Origin: JAVBLF01 sp031553675
GTDB lineage: Bacteria; Bacillota; Clostridia; Christensenellales; CALWSW01
Direction of reading: 5' to 3'
NCBI GenBank assembly: GCA_031553675.1
Contig: JAVBLF010000071.1
Span: 1 to 56,527 of the forward strand
Length of the DNA: 56,527 nucleotides
The stretch's first letter is position 1. The number at the start of each line of letters is the position of its first letter. The notes beneath the pieces were generated by a model. It was not told the origin of the DNA, ran no database searches, and was given only the letters and a program-made list of their open reading frames with translations. The translations under genes and the position numbers were made by a program. Positions 1-8,494 of this stretch are shown here, one piece after another.

Positions 1-795
1 GTTGAGACTTTCGAAGCCGATCAGCATCAGCTCGCAGCCGCTTTGTTTCATGGCGCAGAGCAAAGCTTCGTCCTTGGCCATGCTGAGTGTGCCCTGACCG
101 CCCCATTTGATCCGTGCGGGCGCGAGCGCTTCGAAGAGCGCGATGGCGTTGCCGCGATTGGCGACGAGGTTGTCGTCCACCAAGAAGTGGTAGCGGTGGT
201 GCGACGTTTCGACGTCTGCCAGCACGTCTTCGATCGGGCGCGCCCGGTAACGACAGTGGTAATAGCTCGCGATCGCGCAAAATTCACAATGGTTGTTGCA
301 ACCTCGTCCCGTCTCGACGAGGGAGATCGGTAGGTAAGATTTTCCTTCGTAGATCGTCCGATCGGGCATGCCGAAGCGATCGCCCAAGCCGCCCCGATAG
401 TGGGCTTGCAGGCGGCCGACTTTCAGGTCGTGCATCAGCGTGCCCCATACGCTCTCGGCGTTTCCCGTGACGATGGCGTCGGCATGGCGGGCCGCTTCTT
501 CGGGCACGAGCGTCACGTGATACCCGCCCAGCACGACCCGCACGCCGCGTGACCGAAAGCGGGCGGCGATGGCGTAACTTCGCTTGGCGGTGTAGCTCTC
601 GACGGGAATCATCACAGCGTCGATGGGCGCGTCGTAGTCGATCAGCTCGATGCGGTCGTCGTAGAAGACCGTTTCGACCTCGGGCGGCGTCAACGCTTGG
701 AGCACCGCGATCGCCAACGCTTCCATCTTCCAAGTACCGATGTAGCGCTGCCCCGGTTTTTTTCCGATGGCGGGCAGGACAAAGGCGATTCTCAT
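1..795 (-). CDS. Cobalamin-binding radical SAM protein (partial)
   Basis: This is the N-terminal 265 codons of a gene that continues past the left edge of the window. Residues 1-130 look like the cobalamin-binding domain common in this class, with a GGYH motif near residue 91. The radical SAM domain follows, with the 4Fe-4S motif CNNHCEFC placing cysteines at 166, 170 and 173, then FLVDDN and IGFES segments. The start ATG overlaps the stop of the preceding gene as ATGA, so translation is probably coupled. It most resembles the proteins at 4385-5746 and 5706-7064, sharing YLPISL and GRGC-type segments before the cluster. Family members do radical methylations, ring closures or carbon-carbon bond formation; the substrate here is unknown. 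Confidence 0.88.
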   Translation of the reverse strand, partial: MRIAFVLPAIGKKPGQRYIGTWKMEALAIAVLQALTPPEVETVFYDDRIELIDYDAPIDAVMIPVESYTAKRSYAIAARFRSRGVRVVLGGYHVTLVPEEAARHADAIVTGNAESVWGTLMHDLKVGRLQAHYRGGLGDRFGMPDRTIYEGKSYLPISLVETGRGCNNHCEFCAIASYYHCRYRARPIEDVLADVETSHHRYHFLVDDNLVANRGNAIALFEALAPARIKWGGQGTLSMAKDEALLCAMKQSGCELMLIGFESLN

Positions 796-2135
796 GGTGA
801 TACCTCAGGCAGGGGAATGTCGCGGTTGTCGCACATGACCTCACGGGTAAAGGCGGTAAATTTGTCGGCATAGCCCTTGTAGCCCATGTTGACCGGAAAC
901 GACAACCAAGGGCTGCGGTTGAACGGCGCAAGCCGTGCGGCGACGTTTTTCCAGGCGTAGGTCTCCCGCCACGCCCAAGCGGTTCCGCGTTCGAGCTGCT
1001 CGACGGACATCTGTTTGGGCCGGAAGACGACGTGTTCGACGTCGTACATCGACCAGTCGCGCTCGAAGATGCGGCCTTCTGCCTCGAGCTGGGCGTAGTA
1101 GGCCGTGTTGGGGAAGGGCGTCAGGATCGAGTAGCGCGGGAGGTCGATCTTGGCGCGTTCCACCAACGCGACGGTGCGCTCGAAGACGGATTCGTCCTCG
1201 TCGTCGCCGCCGAAGGCAAAGCAGCCCTGCACGAGGATGCCGCTGTCGTGCAGGCGTTTCATCAGTTCTTCGTACGCGCCCACTTTGTTGACGCCCTTGT
1301 TGATGAAGCGCTGCGATGACTGACTGACCGACTCGAAGCCGATCAAGAGCCCCTTACAGCCGCTCTTTTCAAAGACGTCTGCGAGTTCGGCATCAATCCC
1401 GATGGCGCTCGTCGCCAGCCCGAGCCACAAGCGTTTGAGTGGGATCAAAGCCCGAAAGAGCTCCAGCGCATAGGTGCGGTCTGCGATCAGGTTGACGTCG
1501 GGGAAGAGGACCAGCCTGCCGGGCATCGCTTCGACTTCTGCCAGCACTTCGCGGATGGGGCGTTTGTAGATCGTGCGTCCAAACGCCGTCGGATAGGCGC
1601 AAAAGGTGCAGGGCAGGGAACATCCGCGCACCGCCTCGACGGTGTTCGTCGTGATGTAGCCGCGCTTTTGCAGCAGTTCGCGGCGCGGAACGGGTTTGCC
1701 GACGATCGTGTAATCGGCGTTTTGGCGATAGAAAGCTTGCAAAGAAGCGTTTTGAAAATCGCGCAGCATTTGGGGAAAGGTCTGCTCGGCAAAACCCGTC
1801 ATGACGACGTCGGCGTGGTCTTTGGCCTCGTGCGGCAGCATGGTCGGATGGACGCCCCCCATCGCGACGGTCATGCCGCGGCTTCGGAAATGGTCGGCAT
1901 AGGCGTAGCAGCGCGACGAAGTTCCCGTAATGCAGGTGATGCAAACGAGGTCGGCGTCGAGGTCGAGTGGGATGGGACCGACGCTTTCATCGTAAATGGC
2001 GCAGGTGGCGTCGAGGTCTTGGGGAACGAGGGCGGCCAGCGTCGTCAGCGTCAAAGGCGCGTAATGCAAGGTGTGACCAAAGCTGCCGTCATGGCGGTGC
2101 ATGGCGCCCGCTGGCGCAAGAAAGGCGATCTTCAT
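792..2135 (-). CDS. Cobalamin-binding radical SAM protein
   Basis: The protein has 447 residues. The start MKIAFLAPAG at 2135 aligns with the N-termini of the sister proteins and overlaps the upstream stop as ATGA, so a longer in-frame extension is rejected. A cobalamin-binding-like domain (about 1-140, GGVHP near 93) is followed by a radical SAM barrel with CSLPCTFC (C172, C176, C179) and VNLIAD and IGFES segments. The C-terminal region carries ILTPFPNT and DWSMYDVEHVVF, a pattern typical of the extension in BchE-like B12 radical SAM proteins. It groups by eye with the first gene of the operon rather than with the other three. Reaction and substrate are not known. Confidence 0.9.
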   Translation of the reverse strand: MKIAFLAPAGAMHRHDGSFGHTLHYAPLTLTTLAALVPQDLDATCAIYDESVGPIPLDLDADLVCITCITGTSSRCYAYADHFRSRGMTVAMGGVHPTMLPHEAKDHADVVMTGFAEQTFPQMLRDFQNASLQAFYRQNADYTIVGKPVPRRELLQKRGYITTNTVEAVRGCSLPCTFCAYPTAFGRTIYKRPIREVLAEVEAMPGRLVLFPDVNLIADRTYALELFRALIPLKRLWLGLATSAIGIDAELADVFEKSGCKGLLIGFESVSQSSQRFINKGVNKVGAYEELMKRLHDSGILVQGCFAFGGDDEDESVFERTVALVERAKIDLPRYSILTPFPNTAYYAQLEAEGRIFERDWSMYDVEHVVFRPKQMSVEQLERGTAWAWRETYAWKNVAARLAPFNRSPWLSFPVNMGYKGYADKFTAFTREVMCDNRDIPLPEVSP

Positions 2136-3673
2136 GACTCTGTTCCTACTTGGTCGTCGGACGGCAGAAGGGTCAGGACGTGATCCCAGCCGTCCTTCGT
2201 GCTGAGAGCCGGCGGTTTGACATCGCCCATGCGCCGCCCATCTCGAGCGAGGTGTTCGATCCATTCGCGTCCGGCACTCGGCGCGACGATTGCGACGCAT
2301 AAGGGCTTGAGTTGGCCGAGCTTGCGGCAGTGGTCGTAATGGAAACTCTCGCGAAGCAGGGCGTCGGGATCGGCGATCGGCGGGCGGTCGGCGTAAAGGA
2401 CGTAGCGGTCGCCGTCGGGGGCGAGCATGCGGAAACGCGCATCCGGACAGGCCCTTTCCAGGATGCGATCGACGAAACGCTCGTCCAGCTTTTCGCCATA
2501 GAGGTCGGACGCGACGCCGCTCCGTCCGCAGAACCGCAGCCGCGGCAGGACGCCGGAAAAGCCGGTGACGCGCACGACGTCGCCCATTTGGTAGCGATAG
2601 AGCCCGCCGCCCGTCGTGACGACGACGCCGTATTCATGGCCGATTTCGAGTTCGTGGGCAAGGCGGATCGCGCCGCCGTCCATGGGGGTGAATTCGAAAA
2701 AGTGGGAAGCGGCGCTGAGACGCGCTCCGTCCTCCGTGCCGATGGGGAGGGAGACAAAGCATTCCGTCGCGATCAAACCCTTGGGTTGGAAAGCGGCTTG
2801 GGGGAGGCGTTCGGCCAACGCCTTGGCAGGCGCGGCAGAAGAAGCGTCGGCCCAGGCGCTGACCAATTGCAGATGGGGCCAGACGACAGCCCAGTCCCCC
2901 GATCGGATCGCGCCCTCCATGCGATCGCGTTCCGCGAACGGTATCGACGGCAGAAGGTCGGCGCGGACGGATTCGATGCAATCGAGCAGGAGCGCGAAGA
3001 AGGTGGGGCTCCAAACGGAAACCAAGGCGAGGTCGCGGCAGCGGAGCAGGCCGATCGCCGTTTTGCGGTAAAAGGCGTCTCGATCGCGCTCCCGAGCGAG
3101 ATCGGACGGAACCGCCATCAAGAGGCCAGTCAGCGCGCCTTCGAGCTTGCCGAGGTAAGCCGCGTCGTCGTCAAAACCGATCGGTATGCCTCCCGAAGAA
3201 CGCCTCGTCTCGGCCGTCGCAGGCGTGATGGACCAATAACTGCGGCCTTTGCGCAGTTGGGGATAGCGGGTGTAGAGGTCGTAGAGCCAGGGGCGTATGC
3301 CGCTTTGAAATTCGCGCTGAAGCGCCGCGGTGTAGGGGATCCACTTTTTCGCCGAAGTCGAGCCGCTCGTCGGCTCGAGCAGGCGGACGGGCGCCGTGGT
3401 CAGCACACCGGCTTCACCCGCCTCGATCCGCGCGATGTAGGGGGCGTGGGATTCGTAGTCGCCGAGCGGAACGGCGGTTTGGTAGTCGGCAACCGTCCGG
3501 ATCTCTGAAAAGCCGTGGCGCGTTCCAAAGTCGCTCGTCGCGTTTTGGCGGCATAGGGCGACCAAGCGATCGCGTTGCGCCGCTTCGAGGTCGACAAGGC
3601 GATCGAGGCGGTCGAAATCGCGGCGGTAGTGCGCTTGGAGCAGCGACTGTATGGCATAACGCGCGGCAGGCAT
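2132..3673 (-). CDS. GH3-family acyl-adenylating protein
   Basis: About 513 residues, resembling the GH3 (auxin-responsive promoter) family, whose plant members adenylate a carboxylic acid and conjugate it to an amino acid. Visible signatures are the ATP-loop-like PTSGSTSAKKW near residue 108 (numbered from the TTG start), a LIATECFVSLPIG segment in the middle, and YRYQMGDVVRVTGF, which matches the GH3 nucleotide-binding region. ATG at 3673 has AGGCGG upstream; a TTG at 3691 that would overlap the preceding stop is the alternative. It sits between radical SAM genes and overlaps its downstream neighbour as ATGA. I infer activation of a carboxylate made or modified by the radical SAM enzymes. 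Bacterial GH3 proteins are poorly characterised, so the substrate is open. Confidence 0.85.
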   Translation of the reverse strand: MPAARYAIQSLLQAHYRRDFDRLDRLVDLEAAQRDRLVALCRQNATSDFGTRHGFSEIRTVADYQTAVPLGDYESHAPYIARIEAGEAGVLTTAPVRLLEPTSGSTSAKKWIPYTAALQREFQSGIRPWLYDLYTRYPQLRKGRSYWSITPATAETRRSSGGIPIGFDDDAAYLGKLEGALTGLLMAVPSDLARERDRDAFYRKTAIGLLRCRDLALVSVWSPTFFALLLDCIESVRADLLPSIPFAERDRMEGAIRSGDWAVVWPHLQLVSAWADASSAAPAKALAERLPQAAFQPKGLIATECFVSLPIGTEDGARLSAASHFFEFTPMDGGAIRLAHELEIGHEYGVVVTTGGGLYRYQMGDVVRVTGFSGVLPRLRFCGRSGVASDLYGEKLDERFVDRILERACPDARFRMLAPDGDRYVLYADRPPIADPDALLRESFHYDHCRKLGQLKPLCVAIVAPSAGREWIEHLARDGRRMGDVKPPALSTKDGWDHVLTLLPSDDQVGTES

Positions 3674-3687
3674 CGAAACCCGCCTGT

Positions 3688-4392
3688 TCAAAGCTGAAGC
3701 AGCCGCCGCGCCGCCGGAAGAAGATTCTCTTCGCGCAGGTCGGCGAGGCAGACGAGGTCGTCGCCGCGCAGATAACCGGGGTTAGCGCGCTCGAAAAAGG
3801 CGATGTGCGGGTCGTTTTTTCGCGCGCCCACAATGTCCGCGACACCGGATTTCAGGCGGTCTTTCTCGGTTCGGTAACGGAACACGCCCGACGCTTCGTC
3901 GTACGCTTCCGGGTTGGCGGCGTGCGCAAAGGCGCGCATGATGGAGGCCTCGCGCGCTGGGGTCGACTTGTCGTAGCGTGGGTAATACGCGCGGAAAAAT
4001 GTCGGCAAAAACTTGTAGGTCTTGTAGCCCTTCGAGATCAAAAACCAATAAAAGGCCGGATACGCCCGACCGATCGCAAAAAAGTGCTGCGCAAAGGTTC
4101 TGTGCAATGCCAGGCTTCCCCAGTGTGCGCGATCGACGATCGTGTCGCCCGAAAAAACGCCGTGGATCGTCTCACCGTCGAGGTCCAGCGTGACGCGCTT
4201 TTGCGTCGAAAAGCCTCGGATGCTCCCCAATTCGTCGCGCAACAATACGCAGCTGTCCTTTTCGAAAAGGTCGCGTTCGAAAACGGTGCGATCGACGCCG
4301 TCGTAATAGCGCTCCATCAGCGCGAACATGTGGGCGATCTCCTCGCCGCGAAGCGCGTCGATCGGATGCAGGGCCGCGTCGAGCTTATCCAT
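3688..4392 (-). CDS. Conserved protein of unknown function, possibly GNAT-like
   Basis: The protein has 234 residues, no signal peptide and no clear membrane segment. I do not recognise a named family. Segments VFSGDTIVDRAHWGS (about 79-93) and YWFLISKGYKTYKFLP (about 115-130) could fit an acyl-CoA-type transferase fold, but no acetyl-CoA loop (RxxGxG/A) is obvious, so this is a guess. The start overlaps the preceding radical SAM gene by 8 bases, and the stop lies just before the GH3 gene, so it is part of the same translationally coupled operon. Its position next to GH3 suggests it acts on the same acyl intermediate. Confidence 0.8.
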   Translation of the reverse strand: MDKLDAALHPIDALRGEEIAHMFALMERYYDGVDRTVFERDLFEKDSCVLLRDELGSIRGFSTQKRVTLDLDGETIHGVFSGDTIVDRAHWGSLALHRTFAQHFFAIGRAYPAFYWFLISKGYKTYKFLPTFFRAYYPRYDKSTPAREASIMRAFAHAANPEAYDEASGVFRYRTEKDRLKSGVADIVGARKNDPHIAFFERANPGYLRGDDLVCLADLREENLLPAARRLLQL

Positions 4393-5746
4393 GAACGCCT
4401 CCTTCGGCGCCGCCTTCGAGGCCGAAGCGCAGCGACTGTTTTTTGAACACTTCCTTGCGGAAGAGCGGATTGTAGGCCAGGTAGGTGAAGAGGCGATAGG
4501 GACTGCGCAAGTTGGTGCGCGGTTCCATCATCCGTTTCGCGATCGAGATCGGGTGGTTGAAGCGCTTGCGGCAGTCGAAGGCAATGGACGTCAGTTCGTC
4601 CGGCGACATTTGTTTCGGTCGAAAGGCGCAGTGGTTGAAGCGATAGGCTTCGTCAAGCCACCAGGCGCCGCCGTAAAGGAGTCGGTTTTCGCGTTCGAGC
4701 GCGGCGTAAAGCGGCGTGCCGGGGTAGGGCATCAGGATGTTGAACGCCGCGAAGGTGAACTTGTTCGCGATCGCGAAATCGCAGGTTTCGTGGATGCTCG
4801 CGATCGTGTCGCCGTCGTGGCCGAGCGTGAAGGCGGCCCAAGTCTGGAGGCCGTAGCTTCGAAGCACCTCGATCTCGCGCGCGTAGCGGTCAAAGTTTCG
4901 CCGGTTCACCGCGCCCTTGTTCATCCGCGCCAGGTTGTCCGCGCGGATCGATTCGAAGCCGATCACGAGCCCCAGGCAACCGCTGTCGACCATGAGGCGC
5001 ATCAACTCGTCGTCGCGCAACATGTCGATGCTGCCCTGGCTGACCCATCGGATTTGCAGCGGGATCAGCGCGCGAAACAGCGCTTTGGCGCAGTCGAAAT
5101 CCGAGACGATGTTGTCATCGACGAAAAAGAGCAGTTTGCGTTTTTGCGCTTCGATCTCGCGGACGACCGCTTCGACCGTTCGGCAGCGTTGCGTTTGCCC
5201 GAAGTAGGTGCTTGACGCGCAAAATTTGCAGGCATATTTGCAGCCGCGCGAAAACTGCATGAGCGATATCGGCAGATAGCCTTTGTTCGCGAAGAGATCG
5301 CGGCGCGGAACGATGCCGTCTTGCGGGATGGCGGGCGCTGGGGCGTGGTAGACGCGCTGCAAATAGCCCGCCCGCGCGTCTTCGACGAGCTGTGCGAAGA
5401 CGGGTTCGGCGTCGCCGATCACGATGGCATCGGCGTGGGCGGCGGCTTCCTCGGGGATCAGCGTCGGATGCATGCCGCCGATCGCGACGGGAACGCCGCG
5501 TTTTCGGTAGGCGGCGGCGATCTCGTAGGCGCGCCGCGCCGTGAAGGTTTCGACCGTGAGGCAGACGAGGTCGGTCGCTTCGTCGTAAGGGATGGCCTCG
5601 CAGCGGTCATCGATCAACGCGACTTCGACGTCCGGCGGCGCGAGCGCAGCCAGGATACCGAGTTGAAGCGGCTCCATGCGCCCCTCGTCGACGTAGAGTC
5701 CGTGTTCAGGTCGGCCGATGTTCGGCTTGATGAGCGTCAGTTTCAG
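4385..5746 (-). CDS. Cobalamin-binding radical SAM protein with probable CTG start
   Basis: About 453 residues. The cobalamin-binding-like domain (1-130, GGMHPT near 90) precedes CKYACKFC (C169, C173, C176), FFVDDN, IGFES and MPYPGTPLY. The frame has no ATG, GTG or TTG between a TTG at 5884, deep in the upstream gene, and the conserved domain. A CTG at 5746 gives the N-terminus LKLTLIKPNIG, which lines up with MKIAFLAP and MRIAFVLP of its neighbours. A perfect GGAGGAG lies 6 bases before that CTG, so CTG initiation is the best reading. The gene overlaps its upstream neighbour by 41 bases. Substrate unknown. Confidence 0.87.
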   Translation of the reverse strand: MKLTLIKPNIGRPEHGLYVDEGRMEPLQLGILAALAPPDVEVALIDDRCEAIPYDEATDLVCLTVETFTARRAYEIAAAYRKRGVPVAIGGMHPTLIPEEAAAHADAIVIGDAEPVFAQLVEDARAGYLQRVYHAPAPAIPQDGIVPRRDLFANKGYLPISLMQFSRGCKYACKFCASSTYFGQTQRCRTVEAVVREIEAQKRKLLFFVDDNIVSDFDCAKALFRALIPLQIRWVSQGSIDMLRDDELMRLMVDSGCLGLVIGFESIRADNLARMNKGAVNRRNFDRYAREIEVLRSYGLQTWAAFTLGHDGDTIASIHETCDFAIANKFTFAAFNILMPYPGTPLYAALERENRLLYGGAWWLDEAYRFNHCAFRPKQMSPDELTSIAFDCRKRFNHPISIAKRMMEPRTNLRSPYRLFTYLAYNPLFRKEVFKKQSLRFGLEGGAEGGVHG

Positions 5747-7064
5747 ATGCCTCTCCTCCGATCCGTCTGCCTTGTTTGCGGTGGATTTCCCGGCGCGAAA
5801 CCCAGTTGGCCAGCCAAAAGACGAGCGCGTTGCCAGGCTTCCGATGAAGGGCCAAACCGAAAAAACGCTTCCATATGCTGCCAAGCGCGTAAAAGGCGTA
5901 TCGCGCGTCCCTACAGGCCGATTCGAGTTGCTCCGGCGTCATGCGGGCGGGCTGGAACACCGTTTCACCGTAGCGGTAGTCGCCGTCCTTCCACCATGCC
6001 GGACGGATCAGACGGCCTTCGCGTTCGAGCCGATCGTAAAGCGGCGTGCCGGGCATGGGGATGAGCGGGTTGAAGTTCGCGATGGCGAAGCGCATGCGCT
6101 GGGCGAAGCGCAGGGTCGCGTCGATGCTCGCGGGCGTTTCGGCGTCGTAGCCCAGCGCGAAGGTCGCGTAGATCAAAAGGCCCTGCGCGTAGATCCGATC
6201 GATCGCCACGCCATAGTCGCCATGGTTGGCGCACTTGGCCATCTGGCGGAGGTTTTCCGGATCGAGCGACTCGAAGCCGATCAAAACGAGAAAGCAACCG
6301 CTGCGTTTCATGGCGGCAAGGAGCGCGTCGTTGCGCGCGGCGTCCAGACTGATCTGGCAGGCCCAGAGCTTTTTGAGCGGCGCGATCGCCGCAAAGAGTG
6401 CGAGCGTCGATGCCTCGTCATAGAAGAGGTTGTCGTCGACGAAGAAAACGCGTTTTTCCGGCATCGCCCGCAATTCCGCGACGACGGCTTCGATCGGCTT
6501 TTTCCGCACCTCGAGCGGGTACATCCCCTTGATGGAACAGAACTCGCAGGCGAACTTGCACCCGCGCGAGGTCTGCAAGAGCCCGATCCGGAGGTAGGGC
6601 TTGCCGCCGTAGGGGTCGGGCGACCGCGGCGGCGTCGCGATCGGCGCGGTGCCGGATGAGGTGTACTTCGGCTGCAAGCGCCGCATCGCGGCGTCGCGCA
6701 ACATGGCGGGGTAGGTGTCCTCGGCGTCGCCGATCAGCACGGCATCGCAATGCGCCAGGCACTCGTCCGGACAGGCCGACGGGTGGAAGCCGCCCATGAC
6801 GACGGTTGCGCCCTGTGAACGATACCGCTCGGCGATCGTGAAGGCTCTTTTGGCTGCGAAGGTTTCGACCGAGAGCGCGACGAGATCGGCGTCGGTCGTT
6901 GCGGGCAGGGCTTCGATGCGGTCGTCCCGCCAGTCGAACGCCCAGTCGGGTGGCGTGAGCGCCTGCAAAAGCGGCACGATCAGTGGCGTCATGGCGTCGC
7001 CCGCGCGCCCGTCGAACATATTGACGCGGATGACGAGCACGCTCTTTCGTCGGCGGTTATGCAT
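5706..7064 (-). CDS. Cobalamin-binding radical SAM protein
   Basis: The protein has 452 residues. The ATG at 7064 overlaps the preceding stop by 8 bases. The N-terminal cobalamin-binding-like domain has GGFHPS near residue 91; the radical SAM motif CKFACEFC gives C169, C173 and C176, followed by FFVDDN, IGFES and IPMPGTPLYDRLE. It is a close paralogue of the next gene: both have the order TSRGCK or FSRGCK, VDDN, PGTPLY and a late WW segment. The last 40 or so bases also encode the start of the next gene, so its C-terminal tail is unlikely to be conserved. Substrate unknown. Confidence 0.9.
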   Translation of the reverse strand: MHNRRRKSVLVIRVNMFDGRAGDAMTPLIVPLLQALTPPDWAFDWRDDRIEALPATTDADLVALSVETFAAKRAFTIAERYRSQGATVVMGGFHPSACPDECLAHCDAVLIGDAEDTYPAMLRDAAMRRLQPKYTSSGTAPIATPPRSPDPYGGKPYLRIGLLQTSRGCKFACEFCSIKGMYPLEVRKKPIEAVVAELRAMPEKRVFFVDDNLFYDEASTLALFAAIAPLKKLWACQISLDAARNDALLAAMKRSGCFLVLIGFESLDPENLRQMAKCANHGDYGVAIDRIYAQGLLIYATFALGYDAETPASIDATLRFAQRMRFAIANFNPLIPMPGTPLYDRLEREGRLIRPAWWKDGDYRYGETVFQPARMTPEQLESACRDARYAFYALGSIWKRFFGLALHRKPGNALVFWLANWVSRREIHRKQGRRIGGEASETDAHQAEHRPT

Positions 7065-8337
7065 TGAAGTACTTAAAGCCCACATTCGCGCCCAGCAGCA
7101 TGAGGCGCATGGCGATCGGGTTGTGCTTCGCCCAAGCGCGCTGCCAAATGCGTCGATACGTGTAGCTTTCCTTCCAGGTTTTCCAGAATATCTCTTCGAG
7201 ACGTGCGGGACTCATGTGTTTGGGCTGATAGACGGCATGAAGCTGGTTGTACTTCGACCAATCCTTCGTCAGGATGCGGCCTTCCGCGTCGAGTGCGCGG
7301 AAGAGTTTGGCGTTGGGCAGCGGGGTCAAGATGGAAAAGCGCGTCATGTCGAGGCCGAGCTCGGCAACCCGTTCGGGAATGCGGAGCAGTTCGTCTTCCG
7401 TATCCCCGTCGAAGCCCAGAACGAAGCAACCATTGACGTTGATGTGATGGGCGTGCATGCGTTTAACGGCGTCTTGGTAGCGTCCGGCATGCCAAAAGCG
7501 CTTGTCCACCCCTTGCAGCGAGTTCTCGTTCAGCGATTCCAAGCCGAACAGCACGCCTCGACAACCGCTCGCTTCGGCGCGTTCGAGCAGCTCTTCGTCG
7601 AAAGCGAGATCTGCCGTCGCGTTGCACACCCATTCGACGCCGAGCGATCGGAGGGCGTCCATCAGCTCGACGGCATACGCACGCGGCGCGAAGAAATTGG
7701 GATCGAAGAAGATGAGTTGCTTGCTGCGAAGCAAGCGGATCTCATCGACGACCTCGCCGACCGGTCGAGGACGGGAGCGCCACATTCCGCGGATCGCGCA
7801 GAACTGGCAGCGATTGACGCAGCCGCGATCGGCGATGATCGTCGGGATGGAGAGAACGCGTTTTCGCGATACGGCACCGCGTGCCGGTATGGACATCTGG
7901 GCGCTGTCGTTGTCGGGATCGTCGTAGAGCCGGCGATGAGACCCGGCCGCAAATTCGCGCAGAAAGAGCGGCAGGGCGTTTTCCGCCGCGCCGACGATCA
8001 CGGTGTCCACATGTTCGAGCGCCTCGTTCGGGAGGGCCGACGCGTGGTAGCCACCCATGGCGACGATCGCGCCGCGCCTTCGGAATTCCGCCGACAGGGC
8101 ATAGGCGCGGTTGGCAGAGGAGGTGTCGGCGCTGATCAAGACGAGGTCGTAACGCTTTTTGTCGATCGAAAGCCGCTGTATCCTCTCGTCGCAGACGTCG
8201 AGCTCGATGCCGAGGCCGTCGGGCAGGAGCGCGATCAGCGTGGGCAGCGTCAAAGATGGGTAGACAAAAAAACGGGACAAAAGCCCCCGATAACTGCGTT
8301 CATTCGGATCCCACGCGTGGATCATCAACACCTTCAC
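7057..8337 (-). CDS. Cobalamin-binding radical SAM protein, first gene of operon
   Basis: The protein has 426 residues and starts at GTG 8337 (VKVLMIHAWDP); an ATG four codons on is an alternative. The cobalamin-binding-like domain has GGYHAS near 95 and the cluster motif CVNRCQFC gives C173, C177 and C180. The C-terminal part carries SILTPLPNAK, DWSKYNQLHAVYQPK and a basic, aromatic tail, like the protein at 792-2135. A good promoter lies about 55 bases upstream, making this the first cistron of a leftward operon that runs past the window edge. Confidence 0.9.
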   Translation of the reverse strand: MKVLMIHAWDPNERSYRGLLSRFFVYPSLTLPTLIALLPDGLGIELDVCDERIQRLSIDKKRYDLVLISADTSSANRAYALSAEFRRRGAIVAMGGYHASALPNEALEHVDTVIVGAAENALPLFLREFAAGSHRRLYDDPDNDSAQMSIPARGAVSRKRVLSIPTIIADRGCVNRCQFCAIRGMWRSRPRPVGEVVDEIRLLRSKQLIFFDPNFFAPRAYAVELMDALRSLGVEWVCNATADLAFDEELLERAEASGCRGVLFGLESLNENSLQGVDKRFWHAGRYQDAVKRMHAHHINVNGCFVLGFDGDTEDELLRIPERVAELGLDMTRFSILTPLPNAKLFRALDAEGRILTKDWSKYNQLHAVYQPKHMSPARLEEIFWKTWKESYTYRRIWQRAWAKHNPIAMRLMLLGANVGFKYFNA

Positions 8338-8391
8338 ACCAGAGCCCCCATTCAGCGCGGCATCTTTCTTCCTAATAATCACCTGACTTAC

Positions 8392-8420
8392 ATTATACTG
8401 GATCACATCGCATTCGACAA
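8392..8420 (-). promoter_or_regulatory. Promoter of the radical SAM/GH3 operon
   Basis: Read on the minus strand: -35 TTGTCG (8420-8415), a 17-base spacer, and a perfect -10 TATAAT (8397-8392). Transcription would start near 8385, about 50 bases before the GTG at 8337. It is the only convincing promoter seen ahead of the seven overlapping genes. Confidence 0.7.
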
Positions 8421-8460
8421 GAAGCACGGCAATGGGAACGCTGGAGGCACGAAAATGCTG

Positions 8461-8469
8461 TGGTATAAT
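8461..8469 (+). promoter_or_regulatory. Extended -10 promoter for the DUF5131 gene
   Basis: TGGTATAAT is a TGN-extended, perfect -10 with no good -35. It lies about 25 bases before the ATG at 8495 and is divergent from the operon promoter at 8392-8420. Confidence 0.6.
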
Positions 8470-8494
8470 AAAAGAAAGAGGGAGGTTTGTGGCG

